Source of the DNA: DASQPE01 sp964519805 | GTDB taxonomy: Bacteria; Gemmatimonadota; Gemmatimonadetes; Gemmatimonadales; GWC2-71-9 | Length of the DNA: 64,000 nucleotides | NCBI GenBank assembly: GCA_964519805.1 | Contig: CAZFKN010000003.1 | Coordinates: 1-64,000, forward strand | Reading direction: 5' to 3' | Shown: piece by piece, positions 9,781 to 17,516 of the stretch | Position numbering within the stretch: the stretch's first letter is position 1 | Layout of the letters: the number at the start of each line of letters is the position of its first letter | The notes under the pieces: model-generated | What the model was told of the DNA's origin: nothing | The model's database searches: none | What the model saw: only the letters and a program-made list of their open reading frames with translations | Made by a program: the position numbers and the translations under genes

Positions 9781-9812
9781 GCGGGCCGCTCGCGAGAGCG
9801 GCCCGCCGTTTT
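9781..9812 (+). terminator. Intrinsic terminator of infA
   Basis: A perfect 11-base-pair stem GCGGGCCGCTC / GAGCGGCCCGC with a GCGA loop is followed by a short T run (CGTTTTG). It begins 27 bases after the infA stop. There is no T run on the opposite side, so it acts mainly on the plus strand. Confidence 0.9.
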
Positions 9813-9828
9813 GCCGGGATCGACCTGC

Positions 9829-10041
9829 CTACTTCGCCTTGGTGACGTTCTCGGCTGCGGGGCCCTTCGCACCCTGCACGATGTCGAACTCGACCCGCTC
9901 GCCCTCCGCGAGGCTGCGGAACCCGTCCATTTTGATGGCCGTGTGATGGACGAAGCAGTCCTTGTCCCCGTTCTCCGGAGTGATGAATCCGAAGCCCTTC
10001 GCGTCGTTGAACCACTTGACCGTGCCGATGGTGCGAGCCAT
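9829..10041 (-). CDS. Cold-shock domain protein (CspA family)
   Basis: The 70-residue product is a single cold-shock domain that binds single-stranded RNA and DNA. RNP1 reads KGFGFI and RNP2 reads CFVHHTAI, preceded by TVKWFNDA. The open frame extends 30 codons further upstream, but the ATG giving MARTIGTVKWF matches the family start and length. The gene is monocistronic, convergent with infA, and preceded by an approximately 90-base leader containing a small CGCAGG...CCTGCG hairpin, as is common for cold-shock genes. Confidence 0.95.
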   Translation of the reverse strand: MARTIGTVKWFNDAKGFGFITPENGDKDCFVHHTAIKMDGFRSLAEGERVEFDIVQGAKGPAAENVTKAK

Positions 10042-10129
10042 TGCGACTACTCCGCGTTGTGTTGGCTGCCTCGGCGATCGGGAAAGTCCGACCGGCCGAG
10101 CCTCTGTGAACGCAGGCCTGTCCTGCGAC

Positions 10130-10170
10130 ACAAAAAGACGAAAAGACCCGAGGGCGAGCGCCCGGGCCTT
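10130..10170 (-). terminator. Intrinsic terminator downstream of the tandem kinase gene
   Basis: Read on the minus strand, a stem made of CCCGGGCG-type arms (plus-strand coordinates 10147-10166, with a two-base bulge) is followed by a T-rich tail TCTTTTCGTCTTTTTG. It sits about 100 bases after the kinase stop and before the cold-shock gene leader, so it separates these two minus-strand units. The plus-strand side also has TTTT, so some bidirectional activity is possible. Confidence 0.75.
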
Positions 10171-10267
10171 TTGAATTCCGATCTACGCGATTGTTGGGGG
10201 CAAAGAAACACCGACGCCGAAAATTCGCGTCTAAATATGTATCGAACAAGTGTTTCGTCAAGTGCAA

Positions 10268-12022
10268 TCATATCTTGAGCCACTTCGCCGCCACCCGGGC
10301 CAGGTCGGCACCCTGCCGCTTGGGGGCCCCCCCGGCCGCCCGATTGAGCGCCTGGAGGAACTCCGCCGCCGACGGGTACCGGGCATCCACCTCGGCCAAA
10401 AGCGCCCGGTCCAGGACCTCCCAAAGCTCGGCGGGGACGTCCTGGCGGACCCCGTCGGTCACCGGGAACTGGTTCGTCGTTTGCCGCGCCAGCACCTGTT
10501 CCGGGGTCACCCCGGGGAACGGGGCGGTGCCGAGGAGGGCGTAGTAGGCCACCGCCGCAAGGCTGTACAGGTCGGAGCGTTGGTCCACCCGCTCGCCCAG
10601 CAGCTGCTCCGGACTCGCGAACTGGGGCGTCCCGCTCTGGCTGGTGGCACCGCCGTACTTGCCTGCGCCGCGAAGCGCCAGCGCCAGGCCGAAATCCGTG
10701 ATCCGGAGGCTGCCGTCGGGCTCGAGCAGCATGTTCTCGGGTTTGATGTCGCGGTGGACCAAACCGAAGCTGTGGGCGTGGGCGAGCGCCGAGAGCGCCT
10801 CCCGGAGCAGGCGAAGCACCTTGTCGAGCGGAAGCGGACCCTCCCGCTCGACCAGCTGAGCGAGGCTCGGGCCCTCGATCAGCTCCATGGTGTACCAGAT
10901 CAGTCCCGAACGCCCCGCGATGTCGTAGATGTTCACGATGTTCGGGTGGCTCAGCCGGGCCGCGAGCTGGGCCTCGCGCCGGAAGCGCTCGACCACCGCC
11001 GGCTCCTGAGTCAGAAGCGGATGGAGCACCTTGAGCGCCACCTCGCGCTCGAGATGGAGGTCGCGCACGCGGTACACCCGTCCGAACCCGCCTTGCCCCA
11101 GCTGGCCCAGCAGCTCGTAGTCGTCGCCCAGCGCGCGGCGCAATCGCTTCTCCCAGCGAACCCGGTCTTCGCCGTCGAGCAGCGCCGGCACGCCGGCGAT
11201 CGGGGTCACCACCGGCGTCTCGAAGGTTCCGGCTTCGGAGGCGAAGTCCTCCAGCATCTCCGCCGCCGTGAGGTAGCGGTCTTCGGGGGCGGGACGCAGC
11301 GCTCGCAGAATCACCCGTTCGAGCGCACGGGGACAGTTGGGCCGGACCTCGGTGGGGTGCCGCAGGCCCTTGGTGTCGACCGCCGGCTCCTGGGCGGTGA
11401 TGGCGTAGTAGAGAATCGCGCCGGCGGTGTAGACGTCGCTGGCCGGGTCTCCTACCGCGCCGTCTCGAACCTCGGGGGCCATGAAGGCCTGCTGAGTCGG
11501 CGCCACCCCGGCCGGTATCACGGGCAGGGTCCAGCTGCTGAAGCGCACGTCCGTGATCGTAGCCCGACCCGCCGGACTCAGGATCAGCGATGCCGGGACC
11601 ACGCGCCGCAGCACGATGCCGCGCGCGTGGGCGTGCTCCATGGCGCTCAGGAGATCGCGGGCGAGCGTGTGGACGGTGGGGATCGGCCGCGCGCCCCGCA
11701 GCACCGCTTCCTGGAGACCTTCGCCGTCGACCCAATTGCCCACGCGGTAGGCGAGCGTCCCGCGGGTGCCGACGTCATAGACGTGGCGGATCGCCGGATG
11801 ATCGAGCTGACCCAGGGCTTCGGCCTCGCGCAGGAACCACGCGCGCGTCGGATCGTCGGAATAGAAGTTGACCCGGAGGCTCACGCGCCGCTTGAGCACG
11901 CGGTCCACCGCGAGGAACAGCACCCGCTCCCGGTTGGCCGCCACCAGGCGCTCGACCTGGTAGCGCGCACCTACCGCCGCTTCCGCTGCCTGGAACGCGG
12001 CGGCGGGGTCGGGCGCGGTCAT
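10268..12022 (-). CDS. Tandem kinase: N-terminal pseudokinase plus active Ser/Thr kinase
   Basis: The 584-residue protein contains two protein-kinase folds. The C-terminal one (about residues 290-560) is a normal PknB-type kinase: GQGGFGRVY glycine loop, ALKVL lysine, HRDIKPEN catalytic loop, DFGLAL metal site and SPEQ in the activation segment. The N-terminal one (about 20-270) has the overall order of a kinase, including AFMAPEV and SDVYTAGAILYYAI, but its catalytic loop reads LRRVVPASL instead of HRD-K-N, and the DFG is replaced by DVRFSS, so it cannot be an ordinary kinase. No transmembrane segment is seen, so the protein is probably cytoplasmic. The ATG overlaps the stop of the upstream CGNR gene by four bases; a terminator follows the gene. 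Confidence 0.88.
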   Translation of the reverse strand: MTAPDPAAAFQAAEAAVGARYQVERLVAANRERVLFLAVDRVLKRRVSLRVNFYSDDPTRAWFLREAEALGQLDHPAIRHVYDVGTRGTLAYRVGNWVDGEGLQEAVLRGARPIPTVHTLARDLLSAMEHAHARGIVLRRVVPASLILSPAGRATITDVRFSSWTLPVIPAGVAPTQQAFMAPEVRDGAVGDPASDVYTAGAILYYAITAQEPAVDTKGLRHPTEVRPNCPRALERVILRALRPAPEDRYLTAAEMLEDFASEAGTFETPVVTPIAGVPALLDGEDRVRWEKRLRRALGDDYELLGQLGQGGFGRVYRVRDLHLEREVALKVLHPLLTQEPAVVERFRREAQLAARLSHPNIVNIYDIAGRSGLIWYTMELIEGPSLAQLVEREGPLPLDKVLRLLREALSALAHAHSFGLVHRDIKPENMLLEPDGSLRITDFGLALALRGAGKYGGATSQSGTPQFASPEQLLGERVDQRSDLYSLAAVAYYALLGTAPFPGVTPEQVLARQTTNQFPVTDGVRQDVPAELWEVLDRALLAEVDARYPSAAEFLQALNRAAGGAPKRQGADLARVAAKWLKI

Positions 12023-12564
12023 CGCTGCAGGCCGCGCCGGCGCTCGATCCGCCCCCTTCCGCCGCAGTCGACGGAGCTGCACCAGCGACGGCTCTGCGTG
12101 GGCGAGGCGTCGAGGAACAGCAGGGAGCAGGGATCACCGGCGCATTGGCGGACGGTGCGCGTGCGATCGGCGAGGGTGGCGGCGGCCGACCGCGCGACGG
12201 CGTCGAGGGCCGGCGGTGGCCGGTCGGGGGCGAACGACAGTCCCCACGCACCAGCAGTCCGGACGAGCTGCTCGTGCCCCGGTTGCCCGGAAAGACGTGC
12301 GTTGATGGCCGCGATCGCCGAAGAGGGAGGCTGGCGTCCCGCGCTCAGCGCCTCCGCCAGGTGGGTCAGCTCCCGGCGGAACGCGAGGATGACGGGGAAG
12401 GGGACCGCCTCCACGTCCGACACCAGCTTCTCGGCCTTGGTCCAGCGATGATAGGCGGCGGGGTCGGGAAGGAGGTCCGCCGGCGACGCGCTACGCCCGC
12501 GGGACGTATTGACGAAGTCGAGCCAGAGGGCGTCGCCCAGCAGCGTGAACTCCGGATCGGCCAT
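12019..12564 (-). CDS. ABATE / CGNR zinc-finger-like protein
   Basis: The 181-residue protein has an N-terminal ABATE-like domain (LGDALWLDFVNTS is typical) and a C-terminal treble-clef segment in which CSLLFLDAS is followed by WCSSVDCGGRGRIERRR. The family signature is CGNR; here the Asn is a Gly, while the Cys pairs that would bind zinc and the basic tail remain. Members of the family are thought to be DNA-binding transcriptional regulators. The gene overlaps the start of the tandem kinase by four bases, so regulator and kinase are produced together and the CGNR protein is a plausible phosphorylation target; that link is inferred. Confidence 0.82.
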   Translation of the reverse strand: MADPEFTLLGDALWLDFVNTSRGRSASPADLLPDPAAYHRWTKAEKLVSDVEAVPFPVILAFRRELTHLAEALSAGRQPPSSAIAAINARLSGQPGHEQLVRTAGAWGLSFAPDRPPPALDAVARSAAATLADRTRTVRQCAGDPCSLLFLDASPTQSRRWCSSVDCGGRGRIERRRGLQR

Positions 12565-12577
12565 GATACGCGGGACG

Positions 12578-13930
12578 CTACCTGTCCCCGACCTCGACGT
12601 CGGAAATCTCGACCGAGTTCCGGCCGCCCCGCTTGGCCCGGTACAGCGCGGTGTCGGCCGCGGCCAGCACCCCGCTCACGGTGGTCCCGTGCCGCGGTGA
12701 CTCCGCGATGCCGATGCTGAGCGTGCAGTGTCCGAACTCGGGGTGCGTCCGGGCCAGCGCGTCCAGGCTGGACTGCACGCGCGAGACGAACACCTGCGCT
12801 TCGGTCGGCTTGGTCATCGGCAGGATGACGAGGAACTCGTCGCCGCCCAGCCGCCCCACCACGTCGAGCGCGCGGGCCTGCTGGCGCAGCACGTTGGAGA
12901 CCAGCACCAGCAGGCGGTCGCCCGCGGGGTGGCCCATGGTGTCGTTCACGACCTTGAACCGGTCGAGGTCCAGCAGCAGCACGCTGGTGTGGAGCTGATG
13001 CCGGAGGCTTCGGGAGATTTCGGCGGCCAGGCGCTCTTCCAGCGCCCGCCGGTTGTAGAGCCCGGTCAGCTCGTCGGTCGTCGCGGCGCTGTGGAGTTGC
13101 TCGACCAGCTCGGAGTTCTTGAGCGCGATCGCCGCGGCGAACGACAGCGTCCCCCCCAGCTCCAGCTCGGCCCGGGCGTATCCCTTGTTGCTGATGCGGG
13201 CGCCCAGCACGAGGACGGCCATCCGTTCCGACCCTGCATCGAGCGGAACCACCAGCTCCGCCCCCTGGCCCACGAGTGCGGCGATCGCGACGTCGTCCGA
13301 GCCCACCGAGGCGCTTCCCGGCGGCAACGCCTGGTCGAGGGCGGCCCGGTCGATGGGCGCGGGTTGGGGCCGATCGCCGAGCGAACGGGCCACCTTCGGC
13401 ATGTAGGAGGTGCCGTCCGGGCGATAGAGGCAGGCCCACCAGGCGAAGAACACCTCGGCCATGAAGTCGAGGATGAGCTGCTCGGTCTCCTCGATCGAGT
13501 GGACCGACGACAGGAGGCGGGCGACCTGGCGCAGCGCCCTGAGCTGGAAGACCGCGTCGTCGAGGGCGGCCTGGCGATCGAGGAGAATGGCCCGGAGCTC
13601 GAACACCACGCTGAGCCCGAGGACGAGCGGCATGGCGACGGCCCGCATGTCCGCGGCAACGGATCGGTCGGCGAAGACGACCGCTTCCGTCTCCCCGCTC
13701 TTGAGCCGGGCGACCTCGATGCCACTCTCGAAGCCCTCGGTCGGGCCGACCCGGGGCATCGAGCCCTCGGGCGCCGCGAGCGTGAACCAGATGCGTTCGC
13801 TCTGGAAGCGCTGCACCAGCGCCACTCGGCACCGCTCCAGCAACTCCCCGTCCGTCCGGGAGAGGCGGCACGCGGCGGCGAAGGCGCTGGGGAGGGAGGC
13901 GAGCGCGGAGGGGGTCGGTGTTAAACCCAT
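12578..13930 (-). CDS. Diguanylate cyclase with GAF-like sensor (GGDEF)
   Basis: The 450-residue protein would make cyclic di-GMP. The C-terminal GGDEF domain (about 280-445) is complete, with TTDELTGLYNRRAL at its start, LLDLDRFKVVNDTMGH in the nucleotide site and an intact active loop RLGGDEF. A product-inhibition I-site RALD lies exactly five residues before GGDEF. The N-terminal 270 residues have no transmembrane helix and resemble GAF-type sensor folds. The ATG at 13930 is chosen over an in-frame TTG nine bases earlier. It is 13 bases upstream of the CGNR gene on the same strand and probably shares its transcript. Confidence 0.9.
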   Translation of the reverse strand: MGLTPTPSALASLPSAFAAACRLSRTDGELLERCRVALVQRFQSERIWFTLAAPEGSMPRVGPTEGFESGIEVARLKSGETEAVVFADRSVAADMRAVAMPLVLGLSVVFELRAILLDRQAALDDAVFQLRALRQVARLLSSVHSIEETEQLILDFMAEVFFAWWACLYRPDGTSYMPKVARSLGDRPQPAPIDRAALDQALPPGSASVGSDDVAIAALVGQGAELVVPLDAGSERMAVLVLGARISNKGYARAELELGGTLSFAAAIALKNSELVEQLHSAATTDELTGLYNRRALEERLAAEISRSLRHQLHTSVLLLDLDRFKVVNDTMGHPAGDRLLVLVSNVLRQQARALDVVGRLGGDEFLVILPMTKPTEAQVFVSRVQSSLDALARTHPEFGHCTLSIGIAESPRHGTTVSGVLAAADTALYRAKRGGRNSVEISDVEVGDR

Positions 13931-13992
13931 TGGGCCCAAAGATAGTTATCGCCCCGGCCGGAGGCGAGTCACCCCGGCCGGAGGCGGTGATT

Positions 13993-15501
13993 TCAGCGAC
14001 GCGTGATCCGTCCCCCGGGGGGTGGACCGATCGATCCGTGCAGCGAGTCCACCACATACGCCGAGACCAGATCGACTGTCCGCGGCGCTGAGCCCGCACC
14101 CGATTGGCAGACGGCAGCGGCCTCAGGCACGTCGTATCCGTCGCCCCGCTTGCAGGCCAGATAGGTCGACAGCCCGACCCGCAACGACGTGCTCGGGCTG
14201 ATCACCTCGCCGTCGGGCCGGATCACGTCGCCCACGATGCGGCTCATCGAGGGGCGAGCGGGATCGTAGGCGAACGAAAGCCCCGAGACCTGCAGAAAGC
14301 CGCCCTTGCCGATCACCCCATCGGACACGCTCCGCTCCAGCAGCTCCCGTAGCCGGGCTCCCGTGAGCGTCACCCCGACGATGCGCGTCTCGTCTCCGAA
14401 CAGGAACAACGATTCGAGCGCGTAGCTGGTGAGCGGACCCGGATAGAGGATGTCGTCGATCCGGATGGCTCCGGAGTTGAGTAACGCAGCATCCGACTTC
14501 GTACCTGCTCGGATCGCGTCCGTGACCAGGTCGCCCAGCGGAGACTCTTCGCGCCGCTGCTCGATGTCGCGCGCGTCGAGCGGCGCCACGAGCCTCCCGA
14601 GAACTCGCTGCGGCCCGAGCCGTCGTCGCAGGCTGTCCGCCCATCCGGCCACGATCGAGGCGACGGCCGTGTCGAGCGAGATCCCGGGGGACACCGCAAG
14701 CAGGGCCACGGCCTCCCGCCACTGGCCCTTGCTCCCCCACACCGTCGCGAACTGGGCCGTGCGCGAGTTCGCGTCCGCCTTGAGGATGTACCGGTTGGAG
14801 ATGGGCACGGTCATGTGCTCGTGCTCGTGCCCGCCGAGGATCATGTCCAACCGTCCTTCCCGATTGAGCAGCGCGCGATCGGCTTCCACCGTCTGGTGCG
14901 TCAGGGCGACGACGAAATCCGCCCCTTGCTGGATCAGCGTGTCGATGATGAGGCGGGCCGCGCTGTCGGGATCGGTGCACTTCACGTACGCCGGGTAGTC
15001 ACCCCGCAGCGTGAGCCCGAAGATTCCCACCTTGCGGTGCGCGACGCGGACCGTGTCCCAGGCGAGCACGCCGGGGAAGGCATCCCCGTTGGCCTCTCGG
15101 CAGTTCGCCGACAGCCACTTGAAGTTCGCGATGTGGATCCGGTCGACCAGCGTGTCGCGAGGCAGCTCGAACTCGTGGTTGCCGAACGTGGCGTAGTCCA
15201 GCTTGGCCGCGTTGAGCGCCTCGACCATCTGCCGGCCCTGGTAGTACTTGCTCAGCAGGCTGGGCGACAGGAAGTCCCCCGCGAGCACGAACAGGGTCGG
15301 GCCCTCCGCCTGCACCCGGGCGCGCATCGTGGCCACCCGGGCCAGCCCACCCGAGCCGTCGGCCAGCGTGTCCGCCACGTAGACGTCGTTGATCGACAGG
15401 AACCGCATCGGGTTGGTCGGCGCCGGGGCCGGCGGCAGTCCGAGGCAGCCGGCGAGCGCGCCCAGGGCGAGCCCCGGCGCCAGGCGTCGAAGCTGGCTCA
15501 C
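13993..15501 (-). CDS. 5'-nucleotidase-like metallophosphatase lipoprotein
   Basis: This is a predicted periplasmic metallophosphoesterase of 502 residues. From the GTG start there is a signal peptide with a lipobox LAGC. The metallophosphatase domain shows LFVLAGDFLSPS, the GNHEFE motif, the ALTHQT motif and GGHEHEHM; the first ligand motif reads INDVY, where classic 5'-nucleotidases have ND-x-HG, so the first His is absent. The C-terminal 5_nucleotid_C domain starts near ESPLGDLVTDAI and includes LLNSGAIR. The GTG overlaps the stop of the HD-domain gene (GTGA), so the two are coupled. The substrate is probably a nucleotide or another phosphate ester, but is not certain. Confidence 0.87.
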   Translation of the reverse strand: MSQLRRLAPGLALGALAGCLGLPPAPAPTNPMRFLSINDVYVADTLADGSGGLARVATMRARVQAEGPTLFVLAGDFLSPSLLSKYYQGRQMVEALNAAKLDYATFGNHEFELPRDTLVDRIHIANFKWLSANCREANGDAFPGVLAWDTVRVAHRKVGIFGLTLRGDYPAYVKCTDPDSAARLIIDTLIQQGADFVVALTHQTVEADRALLNREGRLDMILGGHEHEHMTVPISNRYILKADANSRTAQFATVWGSKGQWREAVALLAVSPGISLDTAVASIVAGWADSLRRRLGPQRVLGRLVAPLDARDIEQRREESPLGDLVTDAIRAGTKSDAALLNSGAIRIDDILYPGPLTSYALESLFLFGDETRIVGVTLTGARLRELLERSVSDGVIGKGGFLQVSGLSFAYDPARPSMSRIVGDVIRPDGEVISPSTSLRVGLSTYLACKRGDGYDVPEAAAVCQSGAGSAPRTVDLVSAYVVDSLHGSIGPPPGGRITRR

Positions 15502-16109
15502 AGCTCTTCTTCTCGCTGCTGGAGGCTGCGGACGAGGTCCGCGCCGAGGGCACGCATTTCTTCGAGCATCGCGCGTTGCGGCCAATCCGGCCGTGAGGCG
15601 AGCACTTCCGTCATGGAGCGGTACCACCAGATCGTCTCCTCCGAGCTCGCCTGCGCGACGGCCTGCAGATACTCCGCGCCGAGGCGGCGGAGCGCCGCGA
15701 TCGTCGAGCCGCAGCGGTGGATCTCGTCGGCGGTGATGATGTCGAGCGCGCGCGGCTCCGCCACCGCCAGATGCGCCAGGAAATCGTGCTTGCAGGCCCG
15801 CCAGGGCCGTTCCTCGCCCCGCGAGGTGAACTTCGGCTCGCTCGCGTCCCGCGCGATCGCGAGGACGACCGGGCCGAACTTCTCGGCCACCTTCTGCTCG
15901 AGCAGCTCCCGCCGGTCCGGCGCGGCATCCTCGAGGACATGATGCAGGATACCCGCGACCAGCGTCGGTTGATCGCAGGCGTATCGCGCCAGGATCAGCG
16001 CCACGTTCGCTGGATGCCCGAGGCTGCCGGGCGACGCTGACCCGGGACCCCGGTGATGCTTGGCGGCAAACGCGAACGCGTGGTTGATGCGATCGGAATA
16101 GGCGTGCAT
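15498..16109 (-). CDS. HD-domain phosphohydrolase, SpoT/MESH1-like
   Basis: The 203-residue protein resembles the hydrolase domain of (p)ppGpp-degrading enzymes: an opening helix with FAAKHHRG, then HPANVALILA, and the core motif ILHHVLEDA followed by LLEQKVAEKFGPVVLAIARDASEPKF. In canonical family members the core reads LHDxVED; here the Asp of the HD pair is His. Without a synthetase domain it would be a small alarmone or nucleotide hydrolase. It lies 33 bases after queE and overlaps the nucleotidase gene by four bases. The fold is fairly sure, the substrate is not. Confidence 0.75.
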   Translation of the reverse strand: MHAYSDRINHAFAFAAKHHRGPGSASPGSLGHPANVALILARYACDQPTLVAGILHHVLEDAAPDRRELLEQKVAEKFGPVVLAIARDASEPKFTSRGEERPWRACKHDFLAHLAVAEPRALDIITADEIHRCGSTIAALRRLGAEYLQAVAQASSEETIWWYRSMTEVLASRPDWPQRAMLEEMRALGADLVRSLQQREEEL

Positions 16110-16142
16110 GCGCCGGACGGTGTGAGCCGGAGGTAGGCCGGC

Positions 16143-16778
16143 CTACGGAATGCCGAGAAGCTTATGCGTCTGCAGGCTGAGCCGCCAGCGCGGATGCGCG
16201 AGGCAGTAGCGAAGGGCCGCCTCCGTGTTCGCGTCACGCGCCGGACCGTCCATCGGTTGGAGAAAAAAATGCTCGAACGCGAGGGTCTCGAACCGTTCCG
16301 GTTCGGCGCCCGCCTGGGGATAGACGAGCTTGAGCTCGTCCCCCTGCACAAGCACCAGTTCAGCCCCGGCCTTGGGGCTTACGCAAGTCCAGTCCAGCCC
16401 CGGGGGCGGCCGTCGAGTGCCGTTGGTCTCGACGGCGATCGCGAAGCCCTCCGCATGCAGCGCCTGGACGAGGGCGGCGTCCAGCTGCAGCAACGGCTCC
16501 CCACCGGTGCACACGACGAACCGCCGGGCATCGGAGCCCGTCGGCCACGCGGTCGCCACCGCCGCCGCCAGGCTCGCGGCGCTCGCGAAGCGGCCGCCAC
16601 CCGGTCCGTCGGTGTCCACGAAGTCCGTATCACAGAACGTGCACACCGCCGTGGCCCGGTCTGCTTCCCGGCCGCTCCACAGGTTGCACCCGGCAAAGCG
16701 ACAGAACACCGCTGGTCGCCCGGTCTGGGCGCCCTCACCCTGGAGGGTGTAGAAGATCTCTTTGACTGAGTAGGCCAT
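16143..16778 (-). CDS. queE: 7-carboxy-7-deazaguanine synthase
   Basis: QueE is the radical-SAM enzyme that contracts 6-carboxytetrahydropterin to 7-carboxy-7-deazaguanine in queuosine synthesis. The 211-residue product begins YSVKEIFYTLQGEGAQTG as the family does, and has the unusual radical-SAM cysteine spacing with CRFAGCNLW upstream of CTFCDT. CTGGEPLLQ and the AVETNGT segment bind SAM and substrate. The ATG at 16778 fits family length better than an in-frame GTG at 16796. The start lies inside the 3' end of queC, so the two are coupled. Confidence 0.93.
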   Translation of the reverse strand: MAYSVKEIFYTLQGEGAQTGRPAVFCRFAGCNLWSGREADRATAVCTFCDTDFVDTDGPGGGRFASAASLAAAVATAWPTGSDARRFVVCTGGEPLLQLDAALVQALHAEGFAIAVETNGTRRPPPGLDWTCVSPKAGAELVLVQGDELKLVYPQAGAEPERFETLAFEHFFLQPMDGPARDANTEAALRYCLAHPRWRLSLQTHKLLGIP

Positions 16779-17496
16779 GGAGACCCCGTTCGCCACTCCC
16801 GGCTGTCCGATACCGTCCCGGATCCTCCAGCCCCGCCTCCCGAAACCCCTTGAGTCTCAGCTGACACGCGTCGCAGTGCCCGCAGGCCTCGCCGCTATCC
16901 GACGGGTCATAGCAGCTCAGCGTCAGGCCGTAGTCGAGGCCGAGCGCGGTGCCCCGCTGGACGATCTCGCGCTTGGACAGCAGGATGAGCGGGGTATGGA
17001 TCGTGAATCGCTGCTTGAGTTCCGTGCCCGCACGGGTCGCCAGGTTGGCCAGGTGCTGGAAGGCCGCGACGAACTCCGGACGGCAGTCCGGGTAGCCGCT
17101 GTAGTCGAGCGCATTGACGCCGATCACGATGTCCGTGACGCCCAGCGTCTCCGCCCAGGCGAGCGCGAACGCCAGAAAGATCGTGTTGCGGGCCGGTACG
17201 TACGTCACCGGCACACCGCTGCCGATCGCCTCGACGGACCGGTCTTTCGGGACGGCGATCTCGTCCGTCAGGGCCGAGCCGCCGAACGCGCGCAGGTCGA
17301 TGTCCACCACCGCATGTCGGGCGACTCCGAGCGCGGCGGCCACTCGCCGCGCGGCCTCGAGCTCGATGGCGTGGCGCTGACCATAGCGGAAGCTGAGCGC
17401 ATTCAGCTCGAAGCCGCGTGCCTTTGTCATCGCCGCCGCCGTCGCGGAGTCCATCCCGCCGCTCAGCAGAACGACGGCCCGCCCGTGAGTGGTCAT
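16735..17496 (-). CDS. queC: 7-cyano-7-deazaguanine synthase
   Basis: QueC converts 7-carboxy-7-deazaguanine to preQ0 with ATP and ammonia. The 253-residue product has the PP-loop SGGMDSAT near residue 12, YVPARNTIFL, a central GVNALDYSGYPDCRPEF stretch and the zinc site formed by SCYDPSD and CGHCDAC. The last 26 or so residues beyond the family's usual end are read through the beginning of queE, giving a 44-base overlap. With queE next to it and queF at 29.3 kb, three of the four steps from GTP-derived pterin to preQ1 are present in this window; queD is not. Confidence 0.95.
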   Translation of the reverse strand: MTTHGRAVVLLSGGMDSATAAAMTKARGFELNALSFRYGQRHAIELEAARRVAAALGVARHAVVDIDLRAFGGSALTDEIAVPKDRSVEAIGSGVPVTYVPARNTIFLAFALAWAETLGVTDIVIGVNALDYSGYPDCRPEFVAAFQHLANLATRAGTELKQRFTIHTPLILLSKREIVQRGTALGLDYGLTLSCYDPSDSGEACGHCDACQLRLKGFREAGLEDPGRYRTAGSGERGLHGLLSQRDLLHPPG

Positions 17497-17516
17497 GGCC
17501 GAATCATAGACGGGCG

